Assembly: GCA_019843655.1 (NCBI GenBank)
Contig: JACDQD010000009.1
Coordinates: 24,852,161-24,916,160, forward strand
Origin: Lethocerus indicus
Taxonomy: Eukaryota > Arthropoda > Insecta > Hemiptera > Belostomatidae
Length of the DNA: 64,000 nucleotides
Direction of reading: 5' to 3'
Shown here: piece by piece, positions 12,262-25,560 of the stretch
How positions within the stretch are numbered: the stretch's first letter is position 1
How the letters are laid out: each line of letters starts with the position of its first letter
Program-made: the position numbers and the translations under genes
The notes under the pieces: model-generated
What the model was told of the DNA's origin: nothing
What the model saw: the letters and a program-made list of their open reading frames with translations, nothing else
Databases searched by the model: none

Positions 12262-13104
12262 GGCGATCGGACGGAAGGGAAGATGCCGCGATGGAAACGC
12301 CGTGCAACCCGAGACCTCTCTAGAACGGAGAAACGTTTATTGAAGTAAATAGCTCTTCATCGTACCCTAGTACTGTCGACTGTCAATATGATATTTCACT
12401 TCTCAGACAGGAGTCAATAAACGAAGATTGATTGTGGTTAATAAATGCAATATACCAGTTGTATACATTCCCGACAAAAACACCTCTCCCTCATTGAAAA
12501 CCGGTCCAGGAAATGGAGGATTAAGTTCAATTGCCAAAAAAGTCTTCGTGAGAAGAGCAACTTGTCCTCCCCTTTTCCCCTGAACCGGTCCCAACTTCCT
12601 ATTGAAAATCAAGTGCGGTACCTGGGACTACTCTTAGAGACAGAAGATTGACACGGAACAAGACTGAAAGGTACAGAAACGAAACGACGCTACAAATTAC
12701 TACTAAGACTCCTCGACTACAGATCTAAACTATCGCTCTCAAAGAAATTATTAATTTACAACCGCCTACTGAAACCTATCTGGGCCTACGGAATCGAACT
12801 GTGGGATCCACCGAGCCGTCTAAGTCTTATAGACTCCAATCCGTAATCTTTAGAAAAATTACCAACGCCCCACCTTATGTCTCTAACAGAATAATCCACA
12901 ATGACCTAAAAGTCCCGTTCTTTCGAGAATTAGCAGCTTCCCGGTATAAATCCTTCCGTTCCAAATTATCCCTTCGTTCCGATCCCTTAATTGGACAACT
13001 TTCCTCGCTTCCACCTTCCCGAAAATCCCGTCCTAAAGCGGAGCAGCCAGTGTAAAGTTAGAGCACTGTCACTAGACACAATCTAAAAAAAAAACCTGTT
13101 GTAT
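12262..13104 (+). mobile_element. Jockey-like fragment JB2
   Basis: Longest intact stretch of family JB. Broken frames carry KLSLSKKLLIYNRLLKPIWA followed by YGIELWDPPSR and then APPYVSNRIIHNDLKVP, matching the C-terminal end of Jockey-clade reverse transcriptases. Upstream pieces read RSQLPIENQVRYLGLLLE, matching the YLG segment of the same RT family. It ends in a 10-A run right after CACAATCT (13,080-13,098), earlier than the 3' ends of JB3 and JB4. Confidence 0.8.
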
Positions 13105-14714
13105 AGAAACGTACAGTCGTATAGAAAATCCAGGAAAAACTACGAAATATCTATTTTATCTTAAATAAATAAAAAATGTTCAGGATCAATTCTAGCCCGC
13201 AGTATCTAACACCATAGACTAGTGAGTACACACAGATCGATGCACAGTGCGCACATATGGACGGGATGGACAATTAGGGCAAACTGGGATACCTTAAAGA
13301 GAGACAGGAATATCGAATAGGGCTTAATGAGCCGATAAGGGATGCGGTGCGAAATTCCCGAGCGCGAAATGTTGCCCAAGGCCGTACGCCTCGTCGCCCG
13401 ATCGGGAAAGAGAGAGAGAGAGGGAGGGATGGAGGGATGGATGGAGGGAGGGAGACAGAGAGAGAGAGAGACAATGAAATGCGGGCCCCGGGCTGGTACA
13501 AAGTATCGCCGCCGGGAAAAACTCAACCTTGCAGATCGGGCGATAAGTTTAAGCGACATGTGCGCACGAAAAAAGTGCGCACGGTTAAAAAGATAAACCG
13601 ATCGAGCGATCTTGAAATCCGCCCAGTCTGTCTGCAGTCTTCAACACTGAGGTCATCTCGGGGCCAAACGAATTTAAATCCGGAAGCCTCGATATATCTC
13701 AAAATATTATATCTGGTTTTACTCTCCCCGTTGTCGGTAGTTGATGTTGTACAGGAGGCGTGCTCGAGGGCGATCCTCGAGCGTTTCAATTCCCCGAATT
13801 AGGCGCGCGGCTCGCCAAATTCGCGTCTTCGGTCGTCAAATCACGTGGATGTGCGTGCGGAGGTGTCACGTGTTCCGTGACAGTCGCATATATGATGATT
13901 TTCGTTCTTGAAATTGTTTCGAAGAATTATTTTAACGCTTTGAGTTGGAACAAACGTGGTCGAGTTGAACATTTCGATTGATCGTTTCAGGGTTGTTGGG
14001 CAGGAAAAAATGTCCCTAAAAAATACGAGTCGACATCTCCATTTCTTCTAATTCACGGATGATTGCATTTAAACCACTCAGTATAATAAACCTTTCCATT
14101 ATTATTCTCTGTATATTAGTTAGTTTGCGTATGTTATTTTCTACTCGATATTAAACAAATTTTATCGTAATTTTTTACAACCTAATCGTTGAATCGTTAG
14201 GGACGAGACATTGGTTATATTTTCCGGCTTTGGTTAGCTACAAAGAGTTCAGCTGCCCTATAAATTGGTTCCCGTTGCAAAACCGGCCTTAATATAAGAT
14301 TTTCCCTTTTCAAACTGTTGGAAAGCCGGATTTTTAAAAATGCCATTAAGACGGTTAGTACGGTGACGGTGCTGTAGACGGTTGCTAGACAGTCCTCCCT
14401 CGGGAAGGCCAACCGGTGGCCCGGTTCCGGGAACTAAGCCGACCGACGGGAACGTTTCACTTATGCATAGTTGGCTAGGGCTAAGGTTTTTCTTCGACGT
14501 CGGGCCCCGCCGTATGCGCCCACCCCCCACTTGTCATTCCCACGATGATACCGCCGAGTAGACGACGAGTCGTCTATCCCAACCTGCAGTTTCTACAGTT
14601 TACACTTATTGACAGTATTATACCGTATCCGGCAAGTTTTGTACAAAAATAGGAAGAGAAAATATATGAATAGTGGGCCCTAAACCCCCGTAATTTTAAT
14701 TTTCAATTGCAACC
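13105..14714. other. No gene; purine-rich tract
   Basis: A GA/GGGA-rich tract at about 13,408-13,471 creates long frames on both strands (up to 151 codons) with low-complexity RERE-type sequence. I treat them as non-coding. The rest shows nothing. Confidence 0.5.
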
Positions 14715-15300
14715 CTCTGGTTACGAATCCAGACTGGCGTATCTATATACCTATATCCGCATACCTGACTGAAAAGAACAGATCTAAATCGTAAATTGGG
14801 ACTGTTGAGACCTCTTTTGAAAAGGACATCAAAACTGACAATAGCCAACAAACTGACAATATATAAAACTATACTAAAACCGATAAGGACATACGGAATA
14901 GAACTATGCTGGGTTCCGCCAAGAAATCCGACATCGTTCGCGTCCAAACATTCCGGTCAAAAGTCCTTAGTACCATCCTCAATGCTCCCCCCCCGGGTAT
15001 GTTTCTAACCGAACAATCCATAATGAGCTCTCATCATACCACAAATCACGCTTCCTTAAATTCCATTCCCGCCTCTCTCCACATCCAAATCCACTCCCTT
15101 CAGTCCCTTTCCTCTTCTTACCCATCCATTATCGGCTTAAACGCCGCTGGCCCAGGGACTTTCTGTAGGCCGGATACGGGTCAAAAGTACCATCACTTGA
15201 CGGCGTTTTTATCGAGTGAAATAAGTGAAACTAATCGAACAAACCGCAATTGTACCTATAACTAGCACATAGCTGATTGTACAATAGAAAAATAAAATAA
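14715..15300 (+). mobile_element. Jockey-like 3' fragment JA3
   Basis: Longest JA copy. Broken frames read LGLLRPLLKRTSKLTIANKL then TIYKTILKPIRTYGIELC, the Jockey RT C-terminal segment ending in TYGI-L. One frame shift later they read GSAKKSDIVRVQTFRSKV and LSTILNAPP. The 3' UTR includes GTAGGCCGGATACGGG and ends in an A-rich tail near 15,285-15,305. Pseudogenic. Confidence 0.82.
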
Positions 15301-16329
15301 AAAATTTTTCATTTGGACCACCCCCCTCTTGCGGATGACAACATTGAATAGTGTTAAAACATTTTTCGCAATAGCGACTCTGATTTCTGAAAATATTCAT
15401 CGCGACCTTACTTTTTATACATATTACATTTGATCAGTTAATATCGACGTCGGTTTACATCCCGAAGGTTACACGCTCTGCTGAAAGCTGCATATTATGC
15501 TAATATGATTATTCGAGGGCGAGTCTCCGGACAACCTTATTAAACCGACAACCGACTGAAGGATTCCAATTTTCGAACTCGTCGTCACAGCCGTTTTTAC
15601 AACCTTATTGCTAATTACACCTACTCGATAAATCTTTAATCGAGAGAAAATGTTTTCGTAAACATAGATCTCCGTTATTTTATCTGAATTTTCACGAAAC
15701 TATACCCATATGTATGAGGAATCAAAACACACAACTTATATAATCTCATATGTCAGTGCAATATCTTTAGCGTTTCATGCGCAACGTAACACTTTTTTGC
15801 TCTAACCTCTGCCCTTCGATTCTCATGAAAAATTCATGAACGCACGCTAACGGGGCGGTGAATACTGTCGTGAACTTGTTTGTTGTAAAGCAGCCTGGCT
15901 CACGGAAAAGTAAAAATAAAAAAATAAATAAAAAAAAATTCGACCTGAAATAAAATCCGTTTATTGCCAAATAATATCGGAAATTGAACTTTACACTTGT
16001 ACTTTGTATTAGAAAGCCTGCAACGACATTATTATGTTTATACAGTGGGAGAGCTTAGGATTGTTACTTGCAATGTTCACTAGTAATGGAGAAAATGCTT
16101 ACTATTAAAAGGATAATTCGAGAAATAAAAAGTTCCTGTGTGAAACGTTAGGGTCACTAGACGGGTAGGTAGGAAAATATACAGTGTTCAAATACGATGT
16201 ACGATGATATGAGAAAATATTTTAATTATTTGGTCGGGAAACATCGGGATATTTTGAGCCTTATAAATACCTTGTAAAAACGCGCTGATAATATGTAATA
16301 TACAACAATATTCAGTCAGTTGTGTTTGC

Positions 16330-16330
<1 letters not shown>
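15301..16330. other. No gene seen
   Basis: AT-rich sequence with no supported feature. Confidence 0.45.

Positions 16331-16380
<50 letters not shown>
16331..16380. repeat. (TA)n microsatellite
   Basis: Pure TA run of 50 bp. The 147-codon minus frame crossing it (IYIYIY) is an artefact. Confidence 0.95.
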
Positions 16381-16381
<1 letters not shown>

Positions 16382-17007
16382 GTACAACTACTAATTTACT
16401 ACTATCAGGAGAGTATACACAGCTACTCAATGTACATATAATGAGACATAATCCGCTGGATATGTGTGAAGCCGCGAGCGATTCTAATCCTGTAATTACG
16501 CAGGACCACACAGGCAATCGAACGGCTTTGAATAAAAATGAAGTCTTAATAGCGGATAACGCTAATTGAAGCCGCGATGCCGGTAAGCTGCGGCCGGAGC
16601 AATTTAGAAAGGTGTAAATAAAGCGATACAATGTGGAGCGAGGCGATGTGTAGGTATGACACCTAGCGGGGGGATTATTTAAATCGGAGACAGTGAATAA
16701 TGGGGTTCGCTCCAGACTCTGATCTTATGAGGAGGAGCCCTCTGTCACATCCCTGAGACCAGTCACAGATGGTGGAGGAGGTGGAGGAGATGGTGGAGGA
16801 GGCGAATTTAATCGACCGGAACACCGAGCCTAATTGACACCGCTGCCATATTCGTCCCGGCGATATAACACAGCCATAAATACAAATCATTCCGGACACT
16901 GATAACTAATCGCGAGCGGCTAATTTGAATTATACCCACATTGGCCTAGAACAAAACTTCCTATGCAGACCACAAACGCTGTACTCTCTACAAACTCAGT
17001 CAGTGAT
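16381..17007. other. No gene; short GGTGGAGGAG tract
   Basis: Contains an imperfect GGTGGAGGAG repeat at about 16,770-16,803. No exon with paired splice sites could be supported. Confidence 0.45.
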
Positions 17008-18132
17008 CCTCGGACGGAAGGAAGATGCCGCGATGGAAACGCCGTCAACCTGCAGAACGGAGAAACGTTTATTGAAGTAAATAGCTGTTCATCGACCCTA
17101 GGACTGTCGACTGTCAATATGATATTTCACTTCTCAGACAGAAGTCAATAAACGAAGATTGATTGTGGTTAATAAATGCAATATACCAGTTGTATACATT
17201 CCCGACAAAAACACCTCTCCCTCGTAGAAAGCCGGTCCGGGAAATGGAGGATTAAGTTCAATTGCCAAAAAAGTCTTCGTGTTACTTTTACACTGAGAAG
17301 AGCAACTTGTCCTCCCCCGTTTTCCCCTGAACCGGTCCCAACTTCCTGTTGAAAATCAAGTGCGGTACTTTGGACTACTCTTAGAGTAGAAGATTGACAC
17401 GGAACAAGACTGAAAGGTACAGAAACGAAACGACGCCACAAATTACTACTAAGACTCCTCGACTACAGATCAAAACTATCGCTCTTGAACAAATTATTAA
17501 TTTACAACCGCCTACTGAAACCTATTTCCGCTAACGGAATCCATAATCCTTCGAAAAATTACCAACGCCCCACCGTATGTCTCTGACAGAATAATCCGCA
17601 ATGACCTAAAAGTCCGGTTCGTTCGAGAATCAACAGCTTCCCGGTATAAATCCTTCCGTTCCAAATTATAATTGGACAACTTTCCTCGCTTCTCACCTTC
17701 CCGAAAATCCCGTCCTAAAGCGGAGATGGCCATGCGATTTCCTTACGACCTGAGAGAGTAAGGCCATCAGCCAATGTAAAGTTAGTGCACTATCACTAGA
17801 TACAATCTAAAAAAAATTGCAGTTGTGACTATACCAATAAATGAAAAAAAACGAAACCCAGTGCCGTCGAAAGATCCGGATGAACGTTTTTTACTTTTAC
17901 CGTAAACTATGGAATTAATTCCAGACGTTCCTTCTAATAAACTGACGTGAGATGATTAGGCATCCTGTCAAAATAACTCCTGATAACATTCGCCTCTTTA
18001 TAGTTTCTGTAATGCGTGTAATACGTATGTTTCTCAATCGAAAGACATTATATTAATTGAACCTTCTTCTTGTACCGTTTATTTAGACACGTTTAAGTAC
18101 ACGAGCGAATACATGGAAAAGTCCTCCGGTCA
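17008..18132 (+). mobile_element. Jockey-like fragment JB3 with extended 3' tail
   Basis: Matches JB2 from GGAAGATGCCGCGATGG through the RT C-terminal segment, with internal deletions. It then continues past the CAATCTAAA point into a 3' tail of about 330 bp. The tail holds ACCAATAAATGAAAAAAAA, then CCCAGTGCCGTCGAAAGATC, to TGGAAAAGTCCTCCGG. The same tail unit occurs in tandem in JB4. This copy stops after one unit without an A-run. Confidence 0.78.
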
Positions 18133-18536
18133 TTGTAACACACGTGAATAGTCCATTTCCCCCTCGTGGCTCTGGAGCGTGGGACGACCCGGTCCGTTCG
18201 GTCGTTTTTCCCTCCGCCTCCAGGAGATAAGCTGGGGGGGGGGGGGGCGGAAAAGCGCCAATTAACGAATCCGGGTTATTTCCTAGTTTGCTTTTTTTAT
18301 TCCCTTTAACTGAATTTGCATACAGATGAAGATCCGCGGCGTGGGGGTGGGGACCCCTATTGTTCGGCCGGGAAACAAATCCAGTCTAAATTAACGCGAC
18401 CGCAGAAAATTGATATTTCAATTATATCGCAGAGTGCCGAGTATTGGATTCTTGAAATTCAATCGGCAATTGGCAGCGAAGCAACACGGAGCAATAACAG
18501 AAACACGGAACAATCAAAGCAACTATTCTATAGTAT
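18133..18536. other. No gene; G homopolymer
   Basis: Includes a run of about 14 G at 18,234-18,247. No gene seen. Confidence 0.5.
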
Positions 18537-19140
18537 TTAACCCTTTGGCGGCGAACAGCGCCTTTGGGAGCTCAGCTATAGACGCTCACTATCAGCGAAC
18601 GACGCTTTATAGGCGCTCAATTTCTTTTTGAGAGCACAAAATTTGGTTCCGAAAAAATCTACCGGGAATTAAAGCGAATATTGACGATAAATCGTCGATA
18701 TTAGAAATCTTTCGACATTTCTTTTCCGAAAATATGGTCGAACATATTGTAAGAGAGAGAGAGCGATGCTTATTATACCACGAAAACTGTACAAAGTAAG
18801 CACTCACGATTGATGGCTTGGAAAAATACAACGGTGCCCGAAATGTATCGATTTTTCGCTCTGTCGATGTTAATGTCGAGAGTAAAAAATGTATCGATAG
18901 AAGACTATTGGTCAAGCGACGAGTTATTACGAACGGAAAGTTTTCCACGAATAATGACGAAAAACGGGTATAAATCTCTATTACAAATGCTGCACTTTCG
19001 TGATACCGATGAAACGAAAAATCGAGATGCGTCGACAGACTGCGAAATTCTTTTATATTTTAAACTAATAAAACTCGCGTACTACTCAATATTATTAAAT
19101 ATTGAATTAATGAGTAGTACATTTGGAATCAATAAGAATT
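18537..19140 (+). pseudogene. Broken piggyBac-like transposase with left end
   Basis: It begins with TTAACCCTTTGGCGGCG, a piggyBac-type end with a TTAA target. From about 18,661 two overlapping frames encode part of a DDE_Tnp_1_7 (piggyBac) transposase. The first reads SSILEIFRHFFSENMVEHIV. After a +1 break near 18,797 the second reads VPEMYRFFALSMLMSRVKNV, SIEDYWSSDELL and MLHFRDTD, matching the family's YW and LHF signatures. The sequence decays after about 19,100, before any catalytic aspartate, and most of the N-terminus is missing. An internally deleted, inactive copy; source family confident, exact element unknown. Confidence 0.75.
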
Positions 19141-22111
19141 GAATTCAATCAATAAGGGATGAATTAGAAAATGTAATCAAAAGCGCATTGCTACTTAAAG
19201 TAAAAGAGTAGATAAGAAACTACCTAATTAGTTATATTTCACTGAGTGATTTCTTTCTTGAATGCAAAGTAGAAGTTGAAACATGAATGATAATGCCGGT
19301 GATAAATGGTAATAAATTTTCGGTTAATGCATAGCGGGTGGCCAATTGAAGCAGACTACGTGAGGCAAATCAGTATTGAGGTAATTTGCCGTGAAATATA
19401 TTCGATTCCTTTCCACCAGAAACAACTGCGAATTCGTTCGCAAAGTATTCGAAACCGGGAATAAAACGCCAAAGTACCCGTTTTCTAATGACGATTCAAA
19501 ATCTGAGGCCATCTTCAAAATAACCATATTGCATTTTTTTAGTCAATAGTTTGGCGTCTAAATAAATTGACGGGGTGACAGAAAATCAATCCTGCATATC
19601 CCTGCACTACTGCAGGGTCAATATAATAATTTATAATATTTTTTAATATTCTATCTTCCAAACGGTATATACGGAAATGCAATTATAATTTAACTCGGGA
19701 ATATTGCAACATAATGCATACTAAAAAAAAAAAAATAGAACGCAATCTCATTAATTCATGAGAAACTGTAGTCAACGGAAATGATGGAAAAATTGCTGAC
19801 CGAATCCAATCTTATACACAAAAAAAAATACATTCTGTTTTCAGGGGCAAGACAATGCCCGAAATGTTAAGTTATTCTTAGAAGTGAACACCAATTAGCG
19901 TTTAAATTGTTTTTTCCCCCAATTCCGCCATCGTATTCCGACGACCCGGTACAATAGGTAAATATTAACAGTAATAATTGCGGGTTGTGCAAATAGGCCG
20001 AGTGCAATTATCAAGTGCGTTCTTCGGCTTTTGACGTGTTTCAGAGAGAAAGCAGTAGTTATTGAATGGCTGAAACAACAACACGGTGGGCGAACAAAGT
20101 TCAAAGTTTTGTTCCGTTCTATAAAAAGTGCCGAACAAAAGAGAGATTCTCCACTCAGATTGGGTGAGAGTTTAGGCCCAATTAAATTATTATCGGTGTC
20201 TAAGAGAAGAGGAGATATTTGGAGGATAAGTCGTAACGAGGCGCCGGATAGAATTACCGCTCTTGCTGGGTCTTTGCGTCGCGGTATCGACGACACGCTG
20301 AATACCGAGTGTTTTTCCGAGTGGATATAATACCATATGGTCAGAAAAAAATCCCAGCGGTAACGCGCTATAACGCGGATTTACAATTTACGACCCGAGC
20401 TGAGACCGCTTTAGCACCAAAACAGGTACTTGACCCCGTCCCCCCCATACACCCGGCTTCCGTCTCCAACAGTGGGAAAATGGGCGCCTGTATTTTTCTT
20501 TTTAATTTCCGTTATAATTATCAGGTTCTAACTGAACGTTTGAATTTCTTCCTTTTTAAATTTTTCTCCAATCTTATTTATTTATAAAAAATATTTCCGC
20601 GAAATAAATTTACGTAATTCCGACGGTAGAGCACCGGGCTCGAGGAGACAGCGTCACGGTGAAATTCTCTATCCGTCTGGAAATTCTAAATTGTCGCCGG
20701 TGGGACGCAGCGTCATTTTTATTACTGCCTATCCACGTCATAAAGCTGAGACTACCATATGGAGGTGGTCCATCGCCTAGCTGAATCACCGACGCCAACT
20801 CCTTTTTCCTTAGAAGAGAGAATCTTATTTATATCTCGCATTCCTAACCAGTACGGTAAATATGTCTGCGTTTTTTTTTTAACGCGCAGTTTTTCTCAAT
20901 ATAATTTATTCAGTGCACTTCTCCAAATTGCATTCTTCGTATCAGTATTAGTCGGATATAATTTGCGTACGCTTCAGAGATGGCCTTCAGAGGGGGGGTT
21001 TAGTGTATGTATTGTATAAAAGAATACGGGACAGACATGCAAAAACAAAGTATATTAAAACAATGAAAATTATTACTTAATCAGAGACAATCAGAGCAGT
21101 ACCTCGTAAAAAAGCGATCGCGCTGTTAATTGATAATTTCTGATGTAAACGCAGTGTATACATAATTCGTTATAATAGAGACGTTAACGAAAATAGGGAC
21201 CGGGTGTTCTAGAAATCGGGGACCTATTCTCAAGGTTCGGCGGCCCTTTTAAAGATGGGTTTAGTTAACAAGGCAGACGCCCTTAGTTGGGGCGGAACAA
21301 TTAATAGGGAACGCTATGAATGGGAACAATGCGCTAGGGCGGTAGAAAGAGGAGGAGGAATTCCACGCAGGGACAGATCTCAAGGATATTCCCCCGGGGA
21401 CCTCTTCCCCCTTCTGGGGGGGGGCCGACAAAGGGGGACCCGCCGAGAAATGATCTCGTCATAAAATCGTAATTACTAAATAAACGAAGGGTCGGGAGAC
21501 GAACCCGCCTAGAGACAGAACGACGGAGTTAAATTGTCGCTGGTAAAAAAATAATTGCCCCATTAGAATCGGCTTTGTTCCGTTATCGTTTTCTGCGACG
21601 CACTACGGGAAATCATTTCAGAACACAGGTCATTAGCGAAGAAGACAGACGAAACCTACCCGTTATTCATTTCAGGCAAACGGAGAAAAACGAGTAATTT
21701 GTCCCATATATACATTAAACTAGATTATAATAAATAATTAATGAAATTGTCTATATAGAGTACACGCTCTCCTAACACGTTACGATAGGTTGATGAAATT
21801 CTAGACTGTAAATTAACCAATTTATATAATGAGAAGTATAAGATTCTAGCAATTATTGTTACTTAAAATTCATTTAATTGGCTCACGTTTTACGTAACGA
21901 TTTCAACAGGAATGAAGGTTAGTAAATATGGATTTTAATGATTCATCGCCTTCCGGTCGGCCTCCAAGCAGCGTGACAGACATTAAGACAACGAATAATT
22001 GATAATTTCCATTTTGAAATTGTCTAATTGTGTAAATTAACACCGAGACAAATTCCCCGTGTGGCGAATTGACGATTCCTATACAGAACGAAGAGTCGGG
22101 GATTGGGGAAT
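19141..22111. other. No gene seen
   Basis: About 3 kb with no exon I can support. Frames at 19,895-20,330 (up to 133 codons, both strands) lack motifs. A G-run lies at 20,991-20,998 and another around 21,415-21,423. Confidence 0.45.
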
Positions 22112-22121
22112 GAAAAAGTTA

Positions 22122-22423
22122 TATACCTGTTTTGTGGTCTGCGAGGGGTTGGAATACCGTAGGTTCGTGATGTTTCGGCTGCTCGCCATCTTCAGTAGCG
22201 CTGTTAGCCAATAACAGAACACATATATATAAACGACTGACATACTGACAAACATTACAGTACATGTGAATGTGACAGTGGCAGTGAGGATGCCCAAAAA
22301 ACATCCAAAGTGCTAACAGTGACAGTAACACAGCGCTACTGAAGATGGCGAACGGCCGAAAAACCGGTCTAGCAAAAGACCAAACCTCAGCGAGAGAGGA
22401 GACAGAAACATCAAGAAACTACA
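22122..22423 (-). mobile_element. Hairpin element H4
   Basis: Reverse copy with the tail on the left (TATACCTGTTTTGTGGTCTG). Perfect 10-bp duplication GAAAAAGTTA at 22,112-22,121 and 22,424-22,433. This copy keeps one of the longer loops, including CACATATATATAAACGACTG. Confidence 0.88.
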
Positions 22424-22433
22424 GAAAAAGTTA

Positions 22434-23674
22434 CGGTTAAAAAGTGGCAGAGAAACAGAGCACGTCGGGGCCGGCCTGTTCTGGTGGTGCGGTAGGCACG
22501 AATCGTTTTTAATTTCATTATGTAAACGCGTTTTACGTACGGCCATTAAAAATACCGCAATCCGCGCATCCGAATGGCCGGTTTTACGGCCCTGAGCTGA
22601 CCAGGCCCCGACAGCGCATCTCGAGTGCACTTTCCCACACGAGCGCCGAACTTAATTAAACTAGGCGATTAATAAGTATTCGCCACATAACAAACAATAA
22701 ACGAAGGATAGGTGATTTATACACTATAAGACGAATCGCCGAGAACCCTCCAGTGTGGTAAAATTAACAGACATTAAACAATAAATTTCTCATCGCAAAC
22801 GTCCTATTCGCAGCAACGCTTTAACCATTTTTTTTTCTAAACGATATGGATATTTACTGCCGAAAAATGAATCTCAGTAAGTAGTCCTAACTCCTAATTT
22901 CCCGACCCGATTTGAAGCGAAGGGCCGTTAGCGACAAAAAGGCAAACTCGAAACTATGAACTCATAAAGTGATGATTTTATGAGCCCCCGCACTGACTGT
23001 TTAATGGTCGAGTATTTCTTAAAACCGTTCTTTTCACGATACGCCGAAAATGTTTCCGTACATGGATATATTTATTTCCTGCATTCCACAGTGTACACAA
23101 ACATTATTTAAATAGTTCGATAAATATTTTTTTGGTCGTGCCCGATTGCATTGCATCTGTCGATTTGATCGTGTTGGGATACGCATTTCAATCGCTATAC
23201 TAATCGCCAACATAAAGTTTTAATACGAATTACTGTTTTAAATTGTACATTTCTGAAGAATAATTACCTCAAGTCGAGATTTACAAAATCGTGTCGAATG
23301 TAAGCCCGACCTTTCTTCCCGGGCAACAGTATTTCTCGTTCTTATTACAGAATAATATAAATATATCGAAAATATCAGAGCAGGTAGGCATCGAATTATA
23401 CGCGCGTCTTCTAATACATTATGGAAAAAATTGTTTGAAAAATATGCACTGACTGAATAGGACGCAGTCTGCTTACTGTACGTATATTATTTTTAATCTA
23501 CCTAACTCTCATGACGTCAACTGCCAACTGGATAACTAGTTATCCAACAAACTAAACGACACCGACATTAGCTTAGAACAAAGAATTGGCAATAGTTCAG
23601 ATTTCAGAATGGGCTTTGGGGCGGCGGTATTCTTTTATTCACCCAGAATTGTGGATAGCGAGTTCACGATGAAT
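22434..23674. other. No gene seen
   Basis: No supported feature. Confidence 0.45.
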
Positions 23675-23962
23675 AGTCATGATTCGTCGCCCCCGGAAAC
23701 AGGTTCTCTGATTGTTTTCGCAACGTTTGGCACGTGAACGTACGTGTGTTAAGGACTATGTGCGTGTAAAATTGGCGATTCGAATGTACGGGCGCGTTTT
23801 CTACTGGAATCTTGTTAATTCGATGATTGGGTTTAAAAATATGCAGCATTAGTTTAAGTCTGGACAGCGTTTTCCTCAATAATCCTAATAACTGGTGATA
23901 TCTCACTGTACGACTACAGTAGTGACAGAGTACAAATACTAAGAGACAGTTTGGAAGGATAC
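23675..23962 (+). repeat. Dispersed repeat D, copy 1
   Basis: Direct copy of 25,312-25,560 with indels. Shared words include GCGTTTTCTACTGGAAT, GTTAATTCGATGATT and AATAACTGGTGATATCTCAC. No terminal structure or coding seen. Confidence 0.75.
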
Positions 23963-25311
23963 ATTTTGAATTATAACTATAACTGAATGGTTCAATCAAT
24001 GACCCCTAAGGGACTTGGGGAATTTTATTACATATTTATATCCTATTATAATTCGAATTAGGTAACTGTTTATATCGGTAATTGAGATAGCTTATACGGT
24101 AATTTCGGTATTAAAATTATTATTATTCGAACTACCGTTTTTATTTATAGTTTTAGACCCACTTCATTCAGCGACTGCAGTACGTCAGAAAAAAAATTGC
24201 ACCGCCGAATTCAGCTTAATGGCATAATATACAATTCAAAAACGTAGGCAAATAATTTATTAAATAAAGCGCTGTCGGTGTAACGATTACTCGGTCAGAT
24301 CTACAACAGAGTGACTAATGGGCATTACGTAAGTGAATTACCGAGGTTGACTGGTTTTCATGGTAACTAAAAAAAAAAAATCGGTCGACTGATCAGCAGT
24401 TATTTTTAGTGTTGTGTATTTTTAGAAAGCAACAGAAGTCGATCAAAATAAGTTACATATTACAAAATAAATGTACTTCCAGAAATGACAGTTGTAAGTA
24501 AAAAATTCTACGACGCTCACTGGGTTACGAATCGAATCAAATTCGCTATTTTATTTTTTGCTGTTTATTCAGGTTTATAGTGGACGCGTTACGCTGTATT
24601 TGGGATGGAGAATAATCAGCTGATCGTGCAGAGTGCTCAATTGGATATCTGAAAATCTTCAGTTGGCGACGGCTCAAATCGGAAGGCCGAGCCCGAGGCC
24701 GAAACAATGGCGTCCGGGCGTTGGGCTACGAAAATGCGCCGCATTAGATCAATAACCTTTGGCGGATGTTGTCCCAGTCGACGTTTCTACACTCCTTCTT
24801 CAACGCTCCTCCTTCCTCCTCCTCCTCTCCTCCTCCTCCTCCTCCTTACACGCGTTCCATCATCCCCCGTCCACCGCCGCCGCCGGGAATAGTCCGACTA
24901 CCAATTAGGGGAATGGAAAAAGGGGTCGAATAGTTGTTCAATCTGGCAGCCCGGGCAATACCGTTAGTTTCAGAAACAATTTGCAATTTTTAGAAACAAA
25001 GGGGCTCTCAAGAGGCAGGACCTGGAGGAGGAGGAGGAGGAGGAATAGAACCACTAAGTATAGCAGAACTCTTACATCCTTTTCCGCTCAGGCTCTTTTT
25101 TTATTGCCCCCATCCGGGTTGATGGCACGTTCATCATCGAGGTACATGGGAAAGCTTATATTCGCAATTTACAGTTAACCGGACGTTAATAAAAAAAAAA
25201 ATTTTAATACGAGGTAACGAAATATCTTCTCCACTTTTATGATGGAGCGAATTTATTAAACGATCAAAATTAAATCACTAAACGAACATGGTATTGCGTC
25301 CGTACAGTACA
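23963..25311. other. No gene; CTC and GGA tracts
   Basis: A pyrimidine tract (CTCCTC, about 24,800-24,845) and a GGA tract (25,023-25,046) flank the region. Frames at 24,707 and 24,981 are low-complexity and not supported as exons. Confidence 0.45.
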
Positions 25312-25560
25312 TGATTCTGACAGGTACTGATTGTTTTCGCAACCTTTGAAGGCTACGGACGCGTTTTCTACTGGAATATTGTTAATTCGATGATTCGGTT
25401 TAAAAATATGCACCGATTATGGCCACTGGTTTAAGTCTGGATAGCGTTTTCCCCCTCTCTACCCTTAATAACTGGTGATATCTCACTCGAACGACTGCAG
25501 TAGTGACAGTGTACAAATACTCTAGACAGTAACGTATAAGGGACAGTTGGAAGGACTTAT
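25312..25560 (+). repeat. Dispersed repeat D, copy 2
   Basis: Second copy of the 23,675-23,962 repeat, with a short internal deletion and a small insertion after the ATATGCA word. Confidence 0.75.

Noticed and set aside
13206..13802. Frames up to 151 codons on both strands
   Set aside because: Generated by a GA/GGGA-rich tract; low-complexity protein, opposed frames shadow each other.
16188..16631. 147-codon minus frame
   Set aside because: Crosses a TA microsatellite (IYIYIY) and lacks any recognisable segment.
20628..20670. tRNA- or SINE-like words (GGTAGAGCACCGGGCTC followed by GGTGAAATTC)
   Set aside because: The first resembles an A-box or D-arm, but the B-box partner is poor and no cloverleaf or 3' tail could be drawn.
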